The position numbers and the translations under genes were made by a program. From contig NZ_AZCP01000001.1 in NCBI RefSeq assembly GCF_001433855.1, positions 157,722 to 221,721 on the forward strand: 64,000 nt of DNA, in the 5' to 3' direction. The first letter of the stretch is position 1, and the number at the start of each line of letters is the position of its first letter. Source of the stretch: Levilactobacillus brevis ATCC 14869 = DSM 20054. GTDB taxonomy: Bacteria > Bacillota > Bacilli > Lactobacillales > Lactobacillaceae. Positions 35,405-44,467 of the stretch are shown piece by piece. The notes beneath the pieces are model-generated. The model saw only the letters and a list, made by a program, of their open reading frames with translations. It was not told the origin of the DNA and did no database searches.

Positions 35405-35413
35405 TGCTATAAT
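35405..35413 (+). promoter_or_regulatory. Extended -10 promoter of ftsW
   Basis: TGC-TATAAT, a perfect extended -10, 46 bases before the chosen ftsW start; the -35 (GTAAAA) is poor, as extended -10 promoters allow. Confidence 0.7.
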
Positions 35414-35458
35414 GAAAACATTCGATTGCCGCGTGGCGGTAGAGTAGACTTGGAGCGA

Positions 35459-36622
35459 ATGAATCGTATGCGAAAGTTAAAATATTTAGATTATTGGCTA
35501 TTAGTGCCTTACATGATTTTAAGCATTTTTGGGATTGTCATGGTTTATTCGGCGAGTGCCGATATTGGAACTCAAAATGGTGGTAGTCCGGGCAGTTATC
35601 TGGTAAAGCAGGCTATTTATGTGGTATTGGGCTTAATGATCCTGACGGTAATGGTTTTGATGAATTTACAGAAACTGCGGGATAAAACGGTCTTAAAATA
35701 CGCCGGGTATGTGGCGCTAGGATCTTTGTTCTTATTATTAGTAATGGGACAGACGATTAATGGGGCAGCAGGATGGTTTCATGTTGGCCCGGTTAGTATT
35801 CAACCAGCCGAGTTCGTTAAATTTTATTTGATCATTTGGTTGGCTAATGTGATTGCCCAACGACAGGACCGAATCCAGCTAGAGGGTTGGTGGGTAACGA
35901 TGCGTCAACCCCTCATCATTTGTTGTGGCATTGTTGGATTGATCTTGTTGCAGCCCGACTTGGGTGGTGCAACGATTAACGGCGCCATTATTTTTGTCAT
36001 GATTTTGGCGAGTGGCTTTAATTCACGGTTAGCTAAAACGATATTTGTTGGTGCCTTTTTCATCATCGTTGGTGTTTTCTTTCCCATTCTGATCAAAATA
36101 TCTGAACTGGGTTTTGCTAAGAACGTTTATCAACTACAACGGATTGTGGCTTTTGTGAACCCATTTGAGCATTCGCAATCGGTAGGGCAACAGCTGGTTA
36201 ATTCATATTATGCGTTGAGCAATGGTGGAATTTTTGGTGTTGGTTGGGGAAATAGTATCCAAAAAACGGGCTATTTACCGGAACCCAATACTGATTTTAT
36301 TATGGCTATCTTAGCGGAAGAACTGGGGCTGATTACAGCTCTGGCAGTGATTATGCTGTTGTTTGTCATTATCCTGCGAACCACGTTGGTTGGGGTTCGA
36401 AGTAATTCAACGTATCAAGCGCTAATTTGTTATGGCGCCGCGACTTACCTAACAGTGCAGACCTTGTTTAATCTCGGTGGTGTGTTAGGAATGTTGCCCA
36501 TTACGGGAGTAACTTTTCCCTTTATCAGTTATGGGGGCTCCAGTACGTGGACATTGGCATTGGTACTAGGTTTGGTGATGAACATTAGTGCACGGCAGAA
36601 GCGGTATCGAGCAACTCATTAA
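35459..36622 (+). CDS. ftsW: Cell-division glycosyltransferase FtsW (SEDS family)
   Basis: A 387-residue polytopic membrane protein with about ten transmembrane segments that polymerises lipid II at the septum with a partner PBP. SEDS motifs are present: VMVYSASADIG, INGAAGWFHVGPVSIQPAEFVK, the NSYYALSNGGIFGVGWGNSIQK loop, LPEPNTDFIMAILAEELG and FPFISYGGSS. It is called FtsW rather than RodA because of the neighbours typA and ylbG-rsmD-coaD, as in Bacillus. The start is uncertain: GGAG lies 3 bases before the ATG at 35459 and 12 before an in-frame ATG at 35468; the TTG at 35426 has no site. Confidence 0.93.
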   Translation: MNRMRKLKYLDYWLLVPYMILSIFGIVMVYSASADIGTQNGGSPGSYLVKQAIYVVLGLMILTVMVLMNLQKLRDKTVLKYAGYVALGSLFLLLVMGQTINGAAGWFHVGPVSIQPAEFVKFYLIIWLANVIAQRQDRIQLEGWWVTMRQPLIICCGIVGLILLQPDLGGATINGAIIFVMILASGFNSRLAKTIFVGAFFIIVGVFFPILIKISELGFAKNVYQLQRIVAFVNPFEHSQSVGQQLVNSYYALSNGGIFGVGWGNSIQKTGYLPEPNTDFIMAILAEELGLITALAVIMLLFVIILRTTLVGVRSNSTYQALICYGAATYLTVQTLFNLGGVLGMLPITGVTFPFISYGGSSTWTLALVLGLVMNISARQKRYRATH

Positions 36623-36643
36623 TTTTCGAGGAGGGTTTTAGCG

Positions 36644-36931
36644 ATGGCTTTTACGATTCAACCACGACAAAGTTTGATCGTGTATACGTATAGCTTAAAA
36701 CAAACGCGACAGTTAAAGCGTTATGGTACAGTGATGTATGTCTCTAAAAAGATGCGTTATGTAGTTTTATATGTGAACCGAGAGGATGTAACGAAACTCA
36801 CGAATCAATTGACCCATTTACGGTTTGTGAAGCGGGTGGTTGCTTCTTCACGGCCAACGATTAACGAGACGTTCAATGGCGTCGCCGCCGAAATGGTCAC
36901 AACAACGGAAACCGAGGATGATGATGAATGA
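36644..36931 (+). CDS. ylbG: YlbG family protein (UPF0298)
   Basis: A 95-residue protein of the YlbG/UPF0298 family (FTIQPRQSLIVYTYSLKQTRQLKRYGTVMYVSKKMRYVVLYV), with an acidic C-terminal tail. Function is unknown, but it is almost always next to rsmD and coaD. CGAGGAGGG precedes the ATG, and its end overlaps rsmD by four bases. Confidence 0.9.
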   Translation: MAFTIQPRQSLIVYTYSLKQTRQLKRYGTVMYVSKKMRYVVLYVNREDVTKLTNQLTHLRFVKRVVASSRPTINETFNGVAAEMVTTTETEDDDE

Positions 36932-37491
36932 GAATTGTAGCTGGAGATTTTGGTGGGCGCCGGTTAAAGGCGGTCCCTGGAATGGCCACACGTCCAACAA
37001 CTGATAAGGTTAAGGAAGCACTCTTTAATATAATTGGTCCTTATTTTGATGGTGGGCGTAGTTTGGATCTTTTTGCGGGATCCGGTGGACTCAGTATTGA
37101 AGCCGTTTCACGGGGAATTTCCCAGGCGGTCTTAATTGACCGACAGTATGCGGCAATTCAAACGATTAAAGATAACGTGGCAGTCACTAAGGCACCCGAG
37201 AAGTTTGAAATTTTGAAACGAGACGCCAATAAAGCGTTAATTGAATTGGGTCGTCGTGGAGATCAGTTTGACTTGGTGTTCTTTGACCCCCCTTACGCAC
37301 AACAAAAAATTCTAGCGCAAATGGCACAGTTACGTGAGTTGAAAGTGCTAGCGCCAGCAGCTCGGATTGTTTGTGAGACTGATCAACAAGCTGCATTGCC
37401 AGATGATGTACCAGGCTTTGAATTTGTTGAGCGGCGAGATTACGGTATTACGGAGTTGACAATCTATCGGTTGGGAAGTGATGATCAGTGA
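36928..37491 (+). CDS. rsmD: 16S rRNA (guanine966-N2)-methyltransferase
   Basis: A 187-residue S-adenosylmethionine-dependent methyltransferase that modifies G966 in the 30S P-site region. It begins MRIVAGDFGGRRLKAVPG with the RPTTDKVKEALFNII block; SAM-binding LDLFAGSGGLSIEAVSRG and the catalytic FFDPPYAQ motif follow. ATGA and GTGA overlaps join it to ylbG and coaD in one coupled operon. Confidence 0.94.
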   Translation: MRIVAGDFGGRRLKAVPGMATRPTTDKVKEALFNIIGPYFDGGRSLDLFAGSGGLSIEAVSRGISQAVLIDRQYAAIQTIKDNVAVTKAPEKFEILKRDANKALIELGRRGDQFDLVFFDPPYAQQKILAQMAQLRELKVLAPAARIVCETDQQAALPDDVPGFEFVERRDYGITELTIYRLGSDDQ

Positions 37492-37973
37492 CAATTGCGG
37501 TATTTCCCGGAAGCTTCGATCCCTTAACCAATGGCCATGTCGACCTGATTACGCGGGCTAGCCGAATGTTTGACCAGTTAATTGTGACGGTTGGGAAAAA
37601 CACCTCAAAGCAGGGCCTGTTTACCACGTCTGAACGGGTGGCCTTTATTGAGGCCGCGATTGCTGATCTTCCAAATGTGACAGTTCAAGTCGAGCAAGGA
37701 CTAACGGTTGATTTCATGAAGTCAGTACAGGCTACCGTTTTAGTACGGGGTATCCGGAATAGTACTGATTTTGAATATGAACAGGGTATCGCTAATCTGA
37801 ACCGTCACTTGGCACCACAGGTGGATACGGCTTGCTTAATGGCTGATCCCCAGTATCAATATGTTTCTTCTAGCTTGTTAAAAGAAGTTGCTCGATTCGG
37901 TGGCGACCTTAAGCAATTGGTTCCATCAATGGTTGCCAAAGCGATGGTTGCCCGGTTAGAAGGTGACCATTAG
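37488..37973 (+). CDS. coaD: Phosphopantetheine adenylyltransferase
   Basis: A 161-residue enzyme that transfers AMP to 4'-phosphopantetheine in CoA biosynthesis. The nucleotidyltransferase motif GSFDPLTNGHVDLI near the N-terminus, LVRGIRNSTDFEYE and the C-terminal YVSSSLLKEVARFGGD are diagnostic. It starts with GTG in a four-base overlap with rsmD and is followed immediately by the YlbL-type protease gene. Confidence 0.95.
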   Translation: MTIAVFPGSFDPLTNGHVDLITRASRMFDQLIVTVGKNTSKQGLFTTSERVAFIEAAIADLPNVTVQVEQGLTVDFMKSVQATVLVRGIRNSTDFEYEQGIANLNRHLAPQVDTACLMADPQYQYVSSSLLKEVARFGGDLKQLVPSMVAKAMVARLEGDH

Positions 37974-39023
37974 GTGTGGAATTTAACGCGACGGCAGTGG
38001 CGGCAGATTCTAGTAACGGTGATATTAGCACTTGCAGTGTTGCTATTTTTTCTGTGGCCATTGCCCAAGTATATTGAGGGTCCCGGTGAGGCAGACAATT
38101 TGAAATCATTTGTCACAGTTGCCCAACATCCCGATAAGCATAAGGGAAAATATATGATTACCTCAGTTGCGTTGGCGCAAGCTCGTCCAGTTTCCTACCT
38201 CTATGCCAAATTTAATCCTTATTACAGCATTGAGAGTGTAGCGTCAGTGACGGGTGGCGAGAGTAATGCGACCTATGATAAAGTTCAGAACTTTTATATG
38301 AAAAGCGCCATCAATGAGTCGATTTATACCGCATATCGGGCGGCCCATAAAACGGTGAAGCGTCATTATTTGGGAATTTACGTTTTGAGTGTTGATCGTC
38401 AGTCACCCTTTGCCCAAGCGTTAAAGGTGGGCGATACGGTGACGGAGGTAAATGGTCATCATTTCAACTCTATGACGGGGTATCAACGATATATTCAGCG
38501 ACAAAAAGTGGGACAACGGACGACCATTACGTATCAGCACAATGGTAAAACACACCACGTAACTGCCAAATTGATGCGGTTGCCAACGAAAAAAGCGGGT
38601 ATTGGGATTACTTTAACGGATAACGTCAAAGTTAGTGCTCGGCCTAAAGTGCAGGTGAATCCCGGCAACATCGGTGGTCCGTCAGGTGGTTTAATGTTTA
38701 GCTTACAGATTTATACGCAAGTGACGGGGCAGGACTTACGTCACGGGCGAAAGATTGCAGGAACCGGAACGGTTGATGGTGACGGCAACGTTGGCGAGAT
38801 TGGTGGTATAGATAAGAAAATTATCGCTGCTAAGCGCGCAGGGGCGACGGTCTTCTTTGCTCCCTACGTGAAACCGACAAAATTGTTACTGAAGTATGAA
38901 GAACAACACCAAACGAATTATCAATTGGCTAAGGCAACAGCGAAAAAGTATGCGCCGAATATGAAAGTTGTGCCAGTAAAATCGTTTGACGATGCAGTTC
39001 ATTACTTAAGGACACACCGTTAA
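37974..39023 (+). CDS. SepM/YlbL family PDZ-Lon membrane protease
   Basis: A 349-residue protease anchored by one N-terminal transmembrane helix (about 9-29) with an extracellular body. A PDZ domain (about 135-200, VLSVDRQSPFAQALKVGDTVTEVNGH) is followed by a Lon-type domain. The catalytic Ser is in GGPSGGLMF and the Lys in IIAAKRAGATVFFAP. Streptococcal SepM trims the competence peptide, and B. subtilis YlbL acts in recovery from DNA damage; the target here is unknown. The GTG start abuts the coaD stop with GAAGGTG before it. The comE operon follows, a suggestive neighbour. Confidence 0.9.
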   Translation: MWNLTRRQWRQILVTVILALAVLLFFLWPLPKYIEGPGEADNLKSFVTVAQHPDKHKGKYMITSVALAQARPVSYLYAKFNPYYSIESVASVTGGESNATYDKVQNFYMKSAINESIYTAYRAAHKTVKRHYLGIYVLSVDRQSPFAQALKVGDTVTEVNGHHFNSMTGYQRYIQRQKVGQRTTITYQHNGKTHHVTAKLMRLPTKKAGIGITLTDNVKVSARPKVQVNPGNIGGPSGGLMFSLQIYTQVTGQDLRHGRKIAGTGTVDGDGNVGEIGGIDKKIIAAKRAGATVFFAPYVKPTKLLLKYEEQHQTNYQLAKATAKKYAPNMKVVPVKSFDDAVHYLRTHR

Positions 39024-39033
39024 ATAACTTAGA

Positions 39034-39067
39034 AGCTTGGTTGGGATTGCCGACCAGGCTTTTTTTA
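39034..39067 (+). terminator. Terminator after the SepM-like gene
   Basis: AGCTTGGTTGG and CCGACCAGGCT pair (with G-T pairs) before a T run, separating this unit from comEA. Confidence 0.8.
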
Positions 39068-39123
39068 ATGTCTTTGAATATTTGGGAAAGTTATTTCGGA
39101 GTTAACCCAAAGGAGGCGTGAAT

Positions 39124-39819
39124 GTGGAAAAAATCAAAATGTGGTGGTCACTACTTAGTGAGCGACAGCGATGGTACGGGCTGCTGGTAATCGTTGGGAT
39201 ATTAGGAATGGGTGGATGGTGGCTAACCCGACCAGTAGCTAACCCAGCGTTTCCAGCAAGTGTCCCTAGTGCAACGCAAGCGTCGGCAACAAGTCAGGCT
39301 GGTCAAGTGGCAGCCAGCCCGACAGCCAGTAGTAGTCAGGTAGCCAGTAGTCACGATGAGCGAGTATTTGTGGACGTTCAAGGCGCAGTTAAACATCCGG
39401 GGTTATACCAGTTTTCATCAACCATGCGGATAGCTGATGCCTTAAAGGCGGCGGGTGGACTAGTGGCGCGAGCTGATCGACAACGGATTAATTTAGCAAT
39501 GCGCCTGACGGATCAACAACAGGTTTACATCCCACTGAAAGGGGAAAAGATGCCCGAAACAGCCGGAAGCGCACCAAGCGGGTCAACCGCTACTACAGCA
39601 AGCAGTCAGGCGACAGGGACACCAGTTGCGGTAGTCAATTTGAATACCGCAACCGTAACCGAACTCCAACAGTTGACCGGAATCGGTGAAAAAAAGGCGC
39701 AGAAGATTGTAGATTATCGCACGGATCATGGCCATTTCCAATCGGTTAAGGATCTCGCGCAAGTACCAGGTTTTGGCGAAAAAACGGTGGCTAATTTACA
39801 AGATCAGCTCACCACTTAG
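39124..39819 (+). CDS. comEA: Competence protein ComEA, DNA receptor
   Basis: A 231-residue membrane-anchored DNA-binding protein that captures double-stranded DNA for transformation. One transmembrane helix (about 15-35) is followed by a Ser/Ala/Thr-rich linker and a SLBB domain (VFVDVQGAVKHPGLYQF...AGGLVARADRQRINLAMRL). Next are a second linker and the C-terminal helix-hairpin-helix pair (LNTATVTELQQLTGIGEKKAQKIVDYR...VPGFGEKTVANL). GTG at 39124 is chosen because AAGGAGG lies seven bases before it; the GTG at 39118 is only one base from that site. Confidence 0.93.
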   Translation: MEKIKMWWSLLSERQRWYGLLVIVGILGMGGWWLTRPVANPAFPASVPSATQASATSQAGQVAASPTASSSQVASSHDERVFVDVQGAVKHPGLYQFSSTMRIADALKAAGGLVARADRQRINLAMRLTDQQQVYIPLKGEKMPETAGSAPSGSTATTASSQATGTPVAVVNLNTATVTELQQLTGIGEKKAQKIVDYRTDHGHFQSVKDLAQVPGFGEKTVANLQDQLTT

Positions 39820-39826
39820 CCGGTGG

Positions 39827-39835
39827 TGGTATACT
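39827..39835 (+). promoter_or_regulatory. Extended -10 promoter before comEB
   Basis: TGG-TATACT, 33 bases before the comEB start, suggesting comEB-comEC can be transcribed apart from comEA. Confidence 0.5.
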
Positions 39836-39867
39836 GATAAAATAACTTAATTAAAGGAGCAATCAAC

Positions 39868-40347
39868 GTGAAACGAGAACGAATTCCCTGGGATCAATAC
39901 TTTATGTTACAGGCGTTGGTGATGTCGACACGAAGCACGTGTAACCGTCTGTCAGTTGGTGCAACAATTGTTCGTGATAAGCGAATCATTGCTGCCGGCT
40001 ATAATGGCTCAGTATCGGGCGATGATCACTGCTTAGATGAAGGATGTTACCTAGTCGATGGGCACTGTGTTCGAACCATTCACGCTGAAATGAATGCCGT
40101 TTTGCAGTGTGCCAAGTTTGGTGAAGCAACTGATGGTGCGGAAATTTATGTCACGGATTTTCCATGTTTGCAATGCACAAAGATGTTATTACAAGCGGGG
40201 ATTACTAAAATTACGTATATGCGTAATTATCATAATGATCCTTACGCTCAGAAGTTAATCGCTCTAAAGAACATCACTTTGAATCAAGTGACTGTCGATC
40301 CGGCGTTGTTAACGCACCTCTCGTTTGACCAACCTGAAACCCATTAG
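39868..40347 (+). CDS. comEB: ComEB, dCMP deaminase family protein
   Basis: A 159-residue zinc-dependent deoxycytidylate deaminase-like protein. The zinc motif TIHAEMNAVLQ with YVTDFPCLQCTKMLLQAGI is complete (His, catalytic Glu and two Cys), as are the SVGATIVRDKRIIAAGYNGS and additional Cys/His residues of the dCMP deaminase class. It supplies dUMP for thymidylate synthesis; in B. subtilis the comEB gene lies in the comE operon but its protein is not required for transformation. The start is GTG after AAAGGAG. Confidence 0.93.
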   Translation: MKRERIPWDQYFMLQALVMSTRSTCNRLSVGATIVRDKRIIAAGYNGSVSGDDHCLDEGCYLVDGHCVRTIHAEMNAVLQCAKFGEATDGAEIYVTDFPCLQCTKMLLQAGITKITYMRNYHNDPYAQKLIALKNITLNQVTVDPALLTHLSFDQPETH

Positions 40348-42614
40348 TGGGTCAAAAATACGCGTTCTTTATGGTATTACCGTTGGTAGCGGTAAGCGTG
40401 ATAGTTGGTGGCCACTTTTGGGGTGGCCTAGGTCTTTTAGGCCTAACACTGGGGCGTATTCTTGCCTTACGGAATTGGAAAGTAGCCCTGATGACGGTGG
40501 TTGTCGTGGGGAGCTTTAGTGGTTATCTGTTAGGTCGCGAGCAGCAAATTAATCGGCGACAATTACCAATCGATGCTAATCAATCGGTTAATTTGGCACT
40601 TCGGTTCCAGCCCGACGCAGTCGTTTTACGGGGCGCCGCCTACTATATGGTCGCCCAAAACGTTCAAACCGGTGAGTGGGTGAGTGTTCGGGGCTATGCC
40701 AAATCGGCAGTTGAGCTGCATGCGTTGCAGCGACTGCAGCAACCGCAGATCTGGCAGGTGGCCGGACAACAGCAAGGAATCCTACCGGCGACAAATGTTA
40801 ATCAGTTTGATGCGGCAGCTTATTGGCGGCATCGCGGAATTGTTAAGTCACTTAAAATAACGACAGTCACCCAAAAAACACCGGCAGTGAGTCACTGGTA
40901 TCAGTGGTTTAACGATTGGTGGCATGCTCGGCGAGCACAGCTTATTCAGTATTGCGATCAGTTGCCCGGTGCACTACGGATTTATGCATTGGGATTATTT
41001 CCGGGGAGTCGGGCGGTAGAGACGGCTAACGAACTTCAAGGGATGCAGCAGTTGGGGTTATTGCACTTGTTTGCAATTTCCGGATTACACGTTGCCCTAT
41101 TATTAACAGCATTGGAATGGGTATGTGTGCATCTGAAAATACCTCGAGAACATTGGGAGTGGTTCATGTTACTCAGCTTACCCGGTTATTTTATATTGGC
41201 TGGGAGCAATAGTGGCGTTTTACGGGCTTGTTTGATGCGTGGTAGCCAACTGGCTAGTAAAAAACTGGGAAGCCAGGTAGACACGTTAACGGCCTGGTCA
41301 TGGGCATTATTTGTGGGTTTACTGATCAATCCGGGATTAGTATTTGAATTGGGAAGTCAGCTGAGTTATGGCTTGTCGCTGGGACTGATTTTTTTAACAC
41401 AAGAGACACATTGGTGGCGGCAGATCGGGTTAACCTTACTCGGGCTACCTAGTCTGCTTAATGGTGTCTATCAATGGCATGGTTTAACGTTACTGGCCAA
41501 CTGGTTGATTGTCCCGCTGTTTCCGGTTGTTATTTTGCCGATAACCATCGTTGGAACGCTTAGCCTTCTTTGGTTACCAGGGCTTAGTTACGCGTGTGCC
41601 TTTTTATTAGGACAGTTGGACCATGGTTTACGGCTTGTTGGTAGTTGGCCAGGGAATATTTTGTTTGGTAAGCCGTGGTGGGGATTTTGCTGGTTATGGT
41701 GGGGCAGTGCGTGGTGGCTGTTCTCAAAGCCAGTTGCTCAGCGTCGGCGCTGGTTACTTGGCTTATTGGCTAGCTATGGTCTAGCGTTTGGTGTCATTCA
41801 TTTACCACTCCACGGAGAGGTCACTTACTTTGATGTGGGACAAGGCGACAGTATTTTAATTCGCGAGCCGTTTAATCGTCGGGTGACCTTAATTGATACG
41901 GGTGGGCATTTGTCCTTTGCGCAGCCTAAATGGGTGCCCAAAACAGTTCCCACGTATGCCGCCACCCAGACCAATATTAACTATCTGAAGAGTCGCGGAA
42001 TCAGTCATATTGATGACCTTTATTTATCCCACCATGATGCCGATCATATTGGCGATTTACCAGCAATTTTACAAGCCTTTCGAGTGGAGCGGATCTTAGT
42101 CCCAGCTGGGATGGAAACCGAGGCGGGCTGGCAACATCTATTACGGGGCGTGCGTCAATCACCGCCTGTGGTGCCCATCACGGTTGGGCTGCAACCACGC
42201 CTACAGGTTCGGCATCCATTTACGGCAGCCCCCGCAGAAAACGGGCAATCAACAGTCCTTCAGGGATCCTTTGGTGGCTTGAATTTCTTGTTTATGGGGG
42301 ATCTGGATCAGGCTGGAGAACGGGCGATGCTGTCGGCGGATGCGCACTTACGGACGGACGTGTTAAAATTAGGACATCACGGCAGTAAGACGGCAACCGC
42401 ACCGGATTTTGTGGCCCAGATTCAGCCACGGTTAGCGATTATTTCGGCTGGTCGTCAAAGTCGGTATGGTCATCCCCATGAAGAGACCTTGACGACCCTA
42501 CGGCAGGCACAAATTCCAGCTATCAGCACCCAAACAAGCGGTATGATTCGCTATGTTTACGCCGGTGACCATGGATACTGGCAAACTAAACTAAAAGGAG
42601 TGGTCAAACAGTGA
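40347..42614 (+). CDS. comEC: ComEC, DNA-uptake channel
   Basis: A 755-residue polytopic protein that conducts single-stranded DNA across the membrane during transformation. N-terminal transmembrane helices precede an OB-like domain and the Competence domain (LHLFAISGLHVALLLTALEW, then SNSGVLRACLMRG). The C-terminal metallo-beta-lactamase-like domain has YFDVGQGDSILI, LSHHDADHIGDLPAI and LKLGHHGSKTA, so its metal-binding motifs look complete. It starts with a GTG that shares one base with the comEB stop. The full-length frame argues that uptake genes are under selection. Confidence 0.95.
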   Translation: MGQKYAFFMVLPLVAVSVIVGGHFWGGLGLLGLTLGRILALRNWKVALMTVVVVGSFSGYLLGREQQINRRQLPIDANQSVNLALRFQPDAVVLRGAAYYMVAQNVQTGEWVSVRGYAKSAVELHALQRLQQPQIWQVAGQQQGILPATNVNQFDAAAYWRHRGIVKSLKITTVTQKTPAVSHWYQWFNDWWHARRAQLIQYCDQLPGALRIYALGLFPGSRAVETANELQGMQQLGLLHLFAISGLHVALLLTALEWVCVHLKIPREHWEWFMLLSLPGYFILAGSNSGVLRACLMRGSQLASKKLGSQVDTLTAWSWALFVGLLINPGLVFELGSQLSYGLSLGLIFLTQETHWWRQIGLTLLGLPSLLNGVYQWHGLTLLANWLIVPLFPVVILPITIVGTLSLLWLPGLSYACAFLLGQLDHGLRLVGSWPGNILFGKPWWGFCWLWWGSAWWLFSKPVAQRRRWLLGLLASYGLAFGVIHLPLHGEVTYFDVGQGDSILIREPFNRRVTLIDTGGHLSFAQPKWVPKTVPTYAATQTNINYLKSRGISHIDDLYLSHHDADHIGDLPAILQAFRVERILVPAGMETEAGWQHLLRGVRQSPPVVPITVGLQPRLQVRHPFTAAPAENGQSTVLQGSFGGLNFLFMGDLDQAGERAMLSADAHLRTDVLKLGHHGSKTATAPDFVAQIQPRLAIISAGRQSRYGHPHEETLTTLRQAQIPAISTQTSGMIRYVYAGDHGYWQTKLKGVVKQ

Positions 42615-43639
42615 CCATTAATGAACTTTTAAAGACTTTGGCAACGGGACAGACCTTATCTAATGTTTATGTCATTTTAGGACAAGCGGATTATTTTCAA
42701 CGACGACTCAAGCGGGGCTTTAAACAACAAGTCCCAGCGGAAGAACAAACGATGAATTTTGCCAGCTATGATATGGATACGGTACCCCTGGCGGTGGCTT
42801 TGGATGATGCCATGGCAGCGCCATTTTTCGGTGAACGTCGGGTAGTGTGTATTGATAATCCCCAGTTTTTGACTGGGGAAACGAAAAAACAAAAGGTGGA
42901 GCATGATATAGATAGTCTCCAAAAATACTTAGAATCACCGATGCCGAGTACCGTGCTGGTGTTCTTTGCGCCGTATGACAAGTTGGATGCCCGCAAGAAA
43001 GTTACCAAACAATTAAAAAAAGTGGCAACTATGGTTGAAATTAACCAATTTAGCGAACGTGATGTGCGACAGTTTGTGACGGATCAATTAAAGCAGGATG
43101 GGTATACGATGGAACCAGCGGCTTTAAATGACTTGATTCAACGAACAGATGCTGATTTGACACTAATTATGAGTGAATTGCCCAAGTTGGAGTTGTATAC
43201 ATTACCTGAAAAGACTATTACCCAAGCGGCAATCTCTGGGTTAGTTACTCAAACATTGACCCAAAATGTTTTTGATTTGGTTAATCGTGTGTTGGCAAAG
43301 AATACGGCAGGGGCGGTAACCTTGTACCGGGAGTTATTGCAGGCAAAAGAAGAACCGTTAAAGATTAATGCTATTTTGCAAGGACAATTTCGATTGTTGA
43401 TTCAAACCAAAGTCTTGGCCAAGCAGGGATATAGCCAAGGCAAACTAGCCAGTATCCTTAAAGTACATCCGTACCGAATTAAATTAGCGCTGCAAACGCA
43501 TCGCCGATTCCAATTGACAGACTTGAATCGAGCTTATTTGGGCTTGTTTCGGGTGGAGAAGCAAATGAAATCGACCACTATGGATCCTGAATTGTTGTTT
43601 TCATTATTTATGACCCAGTTTGCCGGGACGGCAGCATAA
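42611..43639 (+). CDS. holA: DNA polymerase III delta subunit
   Basis: A 342-residue clamp-loader subunit that opens the sliding clamp. Typical blocks are NVYVILGQADYFQRRLKRGF, the AAPFFGERRVVCIDNPQFL region and KINAILQGQFRLLIQTKVLAKQGYS. The N-terminal AAA-like fold lacks a functional Walker A, as usual for delta. The GTG overlaps the comEC stop by four bases, the usual comEC-holA coupling in Firmicutes. Confidence 0.93.
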   Translation: MTINELLKTLATGQTLSNVYVILGQADYFQRRLKRGFKQQVPAEEQTMNFASYDMDTVPLAVALDDAMAAPFFGERRVVCIDNPQFLTGETKKQKVEHDIDSLQKYLESPMPSTVLVFFAPYDKLDARKKVTKQLKKVATMVEINQFSERDVRQFVTDQLKQDGYTMEPAALNDLIQRTDADLTLIMSELPKLELYTLPEKTITQAAISGLVTQTLTQNVFDLVNRVLAKNTAGAVTLYRELLQAKEEPLKINAILQGQFRLLIQTKVLAKQGYSQGKLASILKVHPYRIKLALQTHRRFQLTDLNRAYLGLFRVEKQMKSTTMDPELLFSLFMTQFAGTAA

Positions 43640-43725
43640 ATCAATTTGGCATGTGAGCTTTTTGACGGATTGCGCGAAAAGGCGGCCTAATTACCTTAGA
43701 TAGGGTTAAGTGTTTTTATACCGTT

Positions 43726-43762
43726 AAGGGATATTTTTGATGTGTAATCAAGAGTATCCCTT
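43726..43762 (+). terminator. Hairpin after holA, probable terminator
   Basis: AAGGGATA (43726-43733) pairs with TATCCCTT (43755-43762), with an inner TTGAT/ATCAA stem; the T tail is weak. Confidence 0.6.
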
Positions 43763-43817
43763 TCGTTTTGCGTAAAATCAGTTAAATTTTTTTGAAAGTA
43801 TAGTTAGTTATGGAAAA

Positions 43818-43862
43818 GGATGGCCCCACGATTAAACTTTTTGTCTAATCATGGGGCCATCC
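43818..43862 (-). terminator. Terminator of the TetR-family gene
   Basis: A 17-bp stem with one mismatch (43818-43834 with 43846-43862); on the minus strand it is followed by TTTT. It may also back up termination of holA. Confidence 0.75.
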
Positions 43863-43917
43863 AGATTGATACGAGATCCCAGCGAGATAGCAAGGCTTGC
43901 AGTTAGCTAGTGCAGAC

Positions 43918-44448
43918 TTAAAGTAAAGCCAAGTGTGATTGTAAAACTTCGTGGTTGATTTGATTGAGTTGCTCATAAGTCAGCAGGTCTGGGTTTTTAA
44001 ACCAATAGACATAGGTGTCCATCAAGCCAGCACAGATGTGGCGAATGATAATGACTTGTCGCGGGGTAGGTGGAGGCGTTAGAGCGGCACACATGGTGTT
44101 AAAGAGCATGGTTTTTAGTTTATCAATCAATACGAGGTGAGTGGTGTTTAAGCATAGCAAACGCAGACCGACATAGTTGGCCATTAAGATGTGGTCAAAG
44201 GTGTGAAGCAGAATTGTAGGGTTATGAAAACTGCCAGTAAGTGCTTGTCGAACTTGCTGTGAGAGTTCCAACTCATAGTCTTCAAAGATTTGGGTGATGT
44301 TGTCATAGTGAATATAGAAGGTTCGTCGATCGATATGGGCGGCACGACAGAGTTCAGTAACGGTGATAGTCGTCATGGTCTTAGTATCCAATAACTGAAA
44401 AAGGGCGACTCTCAAAGCTTGTTTGGTTTTAAGTACACGACGGTCCAA
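43918..44448 (-). CDS. TetR-family transcriptional regulator
   Basis: A 176-residue regulator with a TetR helix-turn-helix at about residues 9-56 (KTKQALRVALFQLLDTKTMTTITVTELCRAAHIDRRTFYIHYDN), the subgroup that includes DhaS-like regulators. The C-terminal half is a helical ligand domain with no recognisable ligand signature. Translation starts at TTG (44446-44448) with GAGG eight bases upstream. It is divergent from a membrane-protein gene, and the shared intergenic region carries a 13-base direct repeat, so control of that gene and of itself is likely. Confidence 0.85.
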   Translation of the reverse strand: MDRRVLKTKQALRVALFQLLDTKTMTTITVTELCRAAHIDRRTFYIHYDNITQIFEDYELELSQQVRQALTGSFHNPTILLHTFDHILMANYVGLRLLCLNTTHLVLIDKLKTMLFNTMCAALTPPPTPRQVIIIRHICAGLMDTYVYWFKNPDLLTYEQLNQINHEVLQSHLALL

Positions 44449-44467
44449 ATTTTAAGCCTCATTTCCA

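Noticed and set aside
43640-43917. Small RNA gene between holA and the tetR gene
   Set aside because: The two hairpins are best explained as terminators of the converging genes; no promoter was seen between them.
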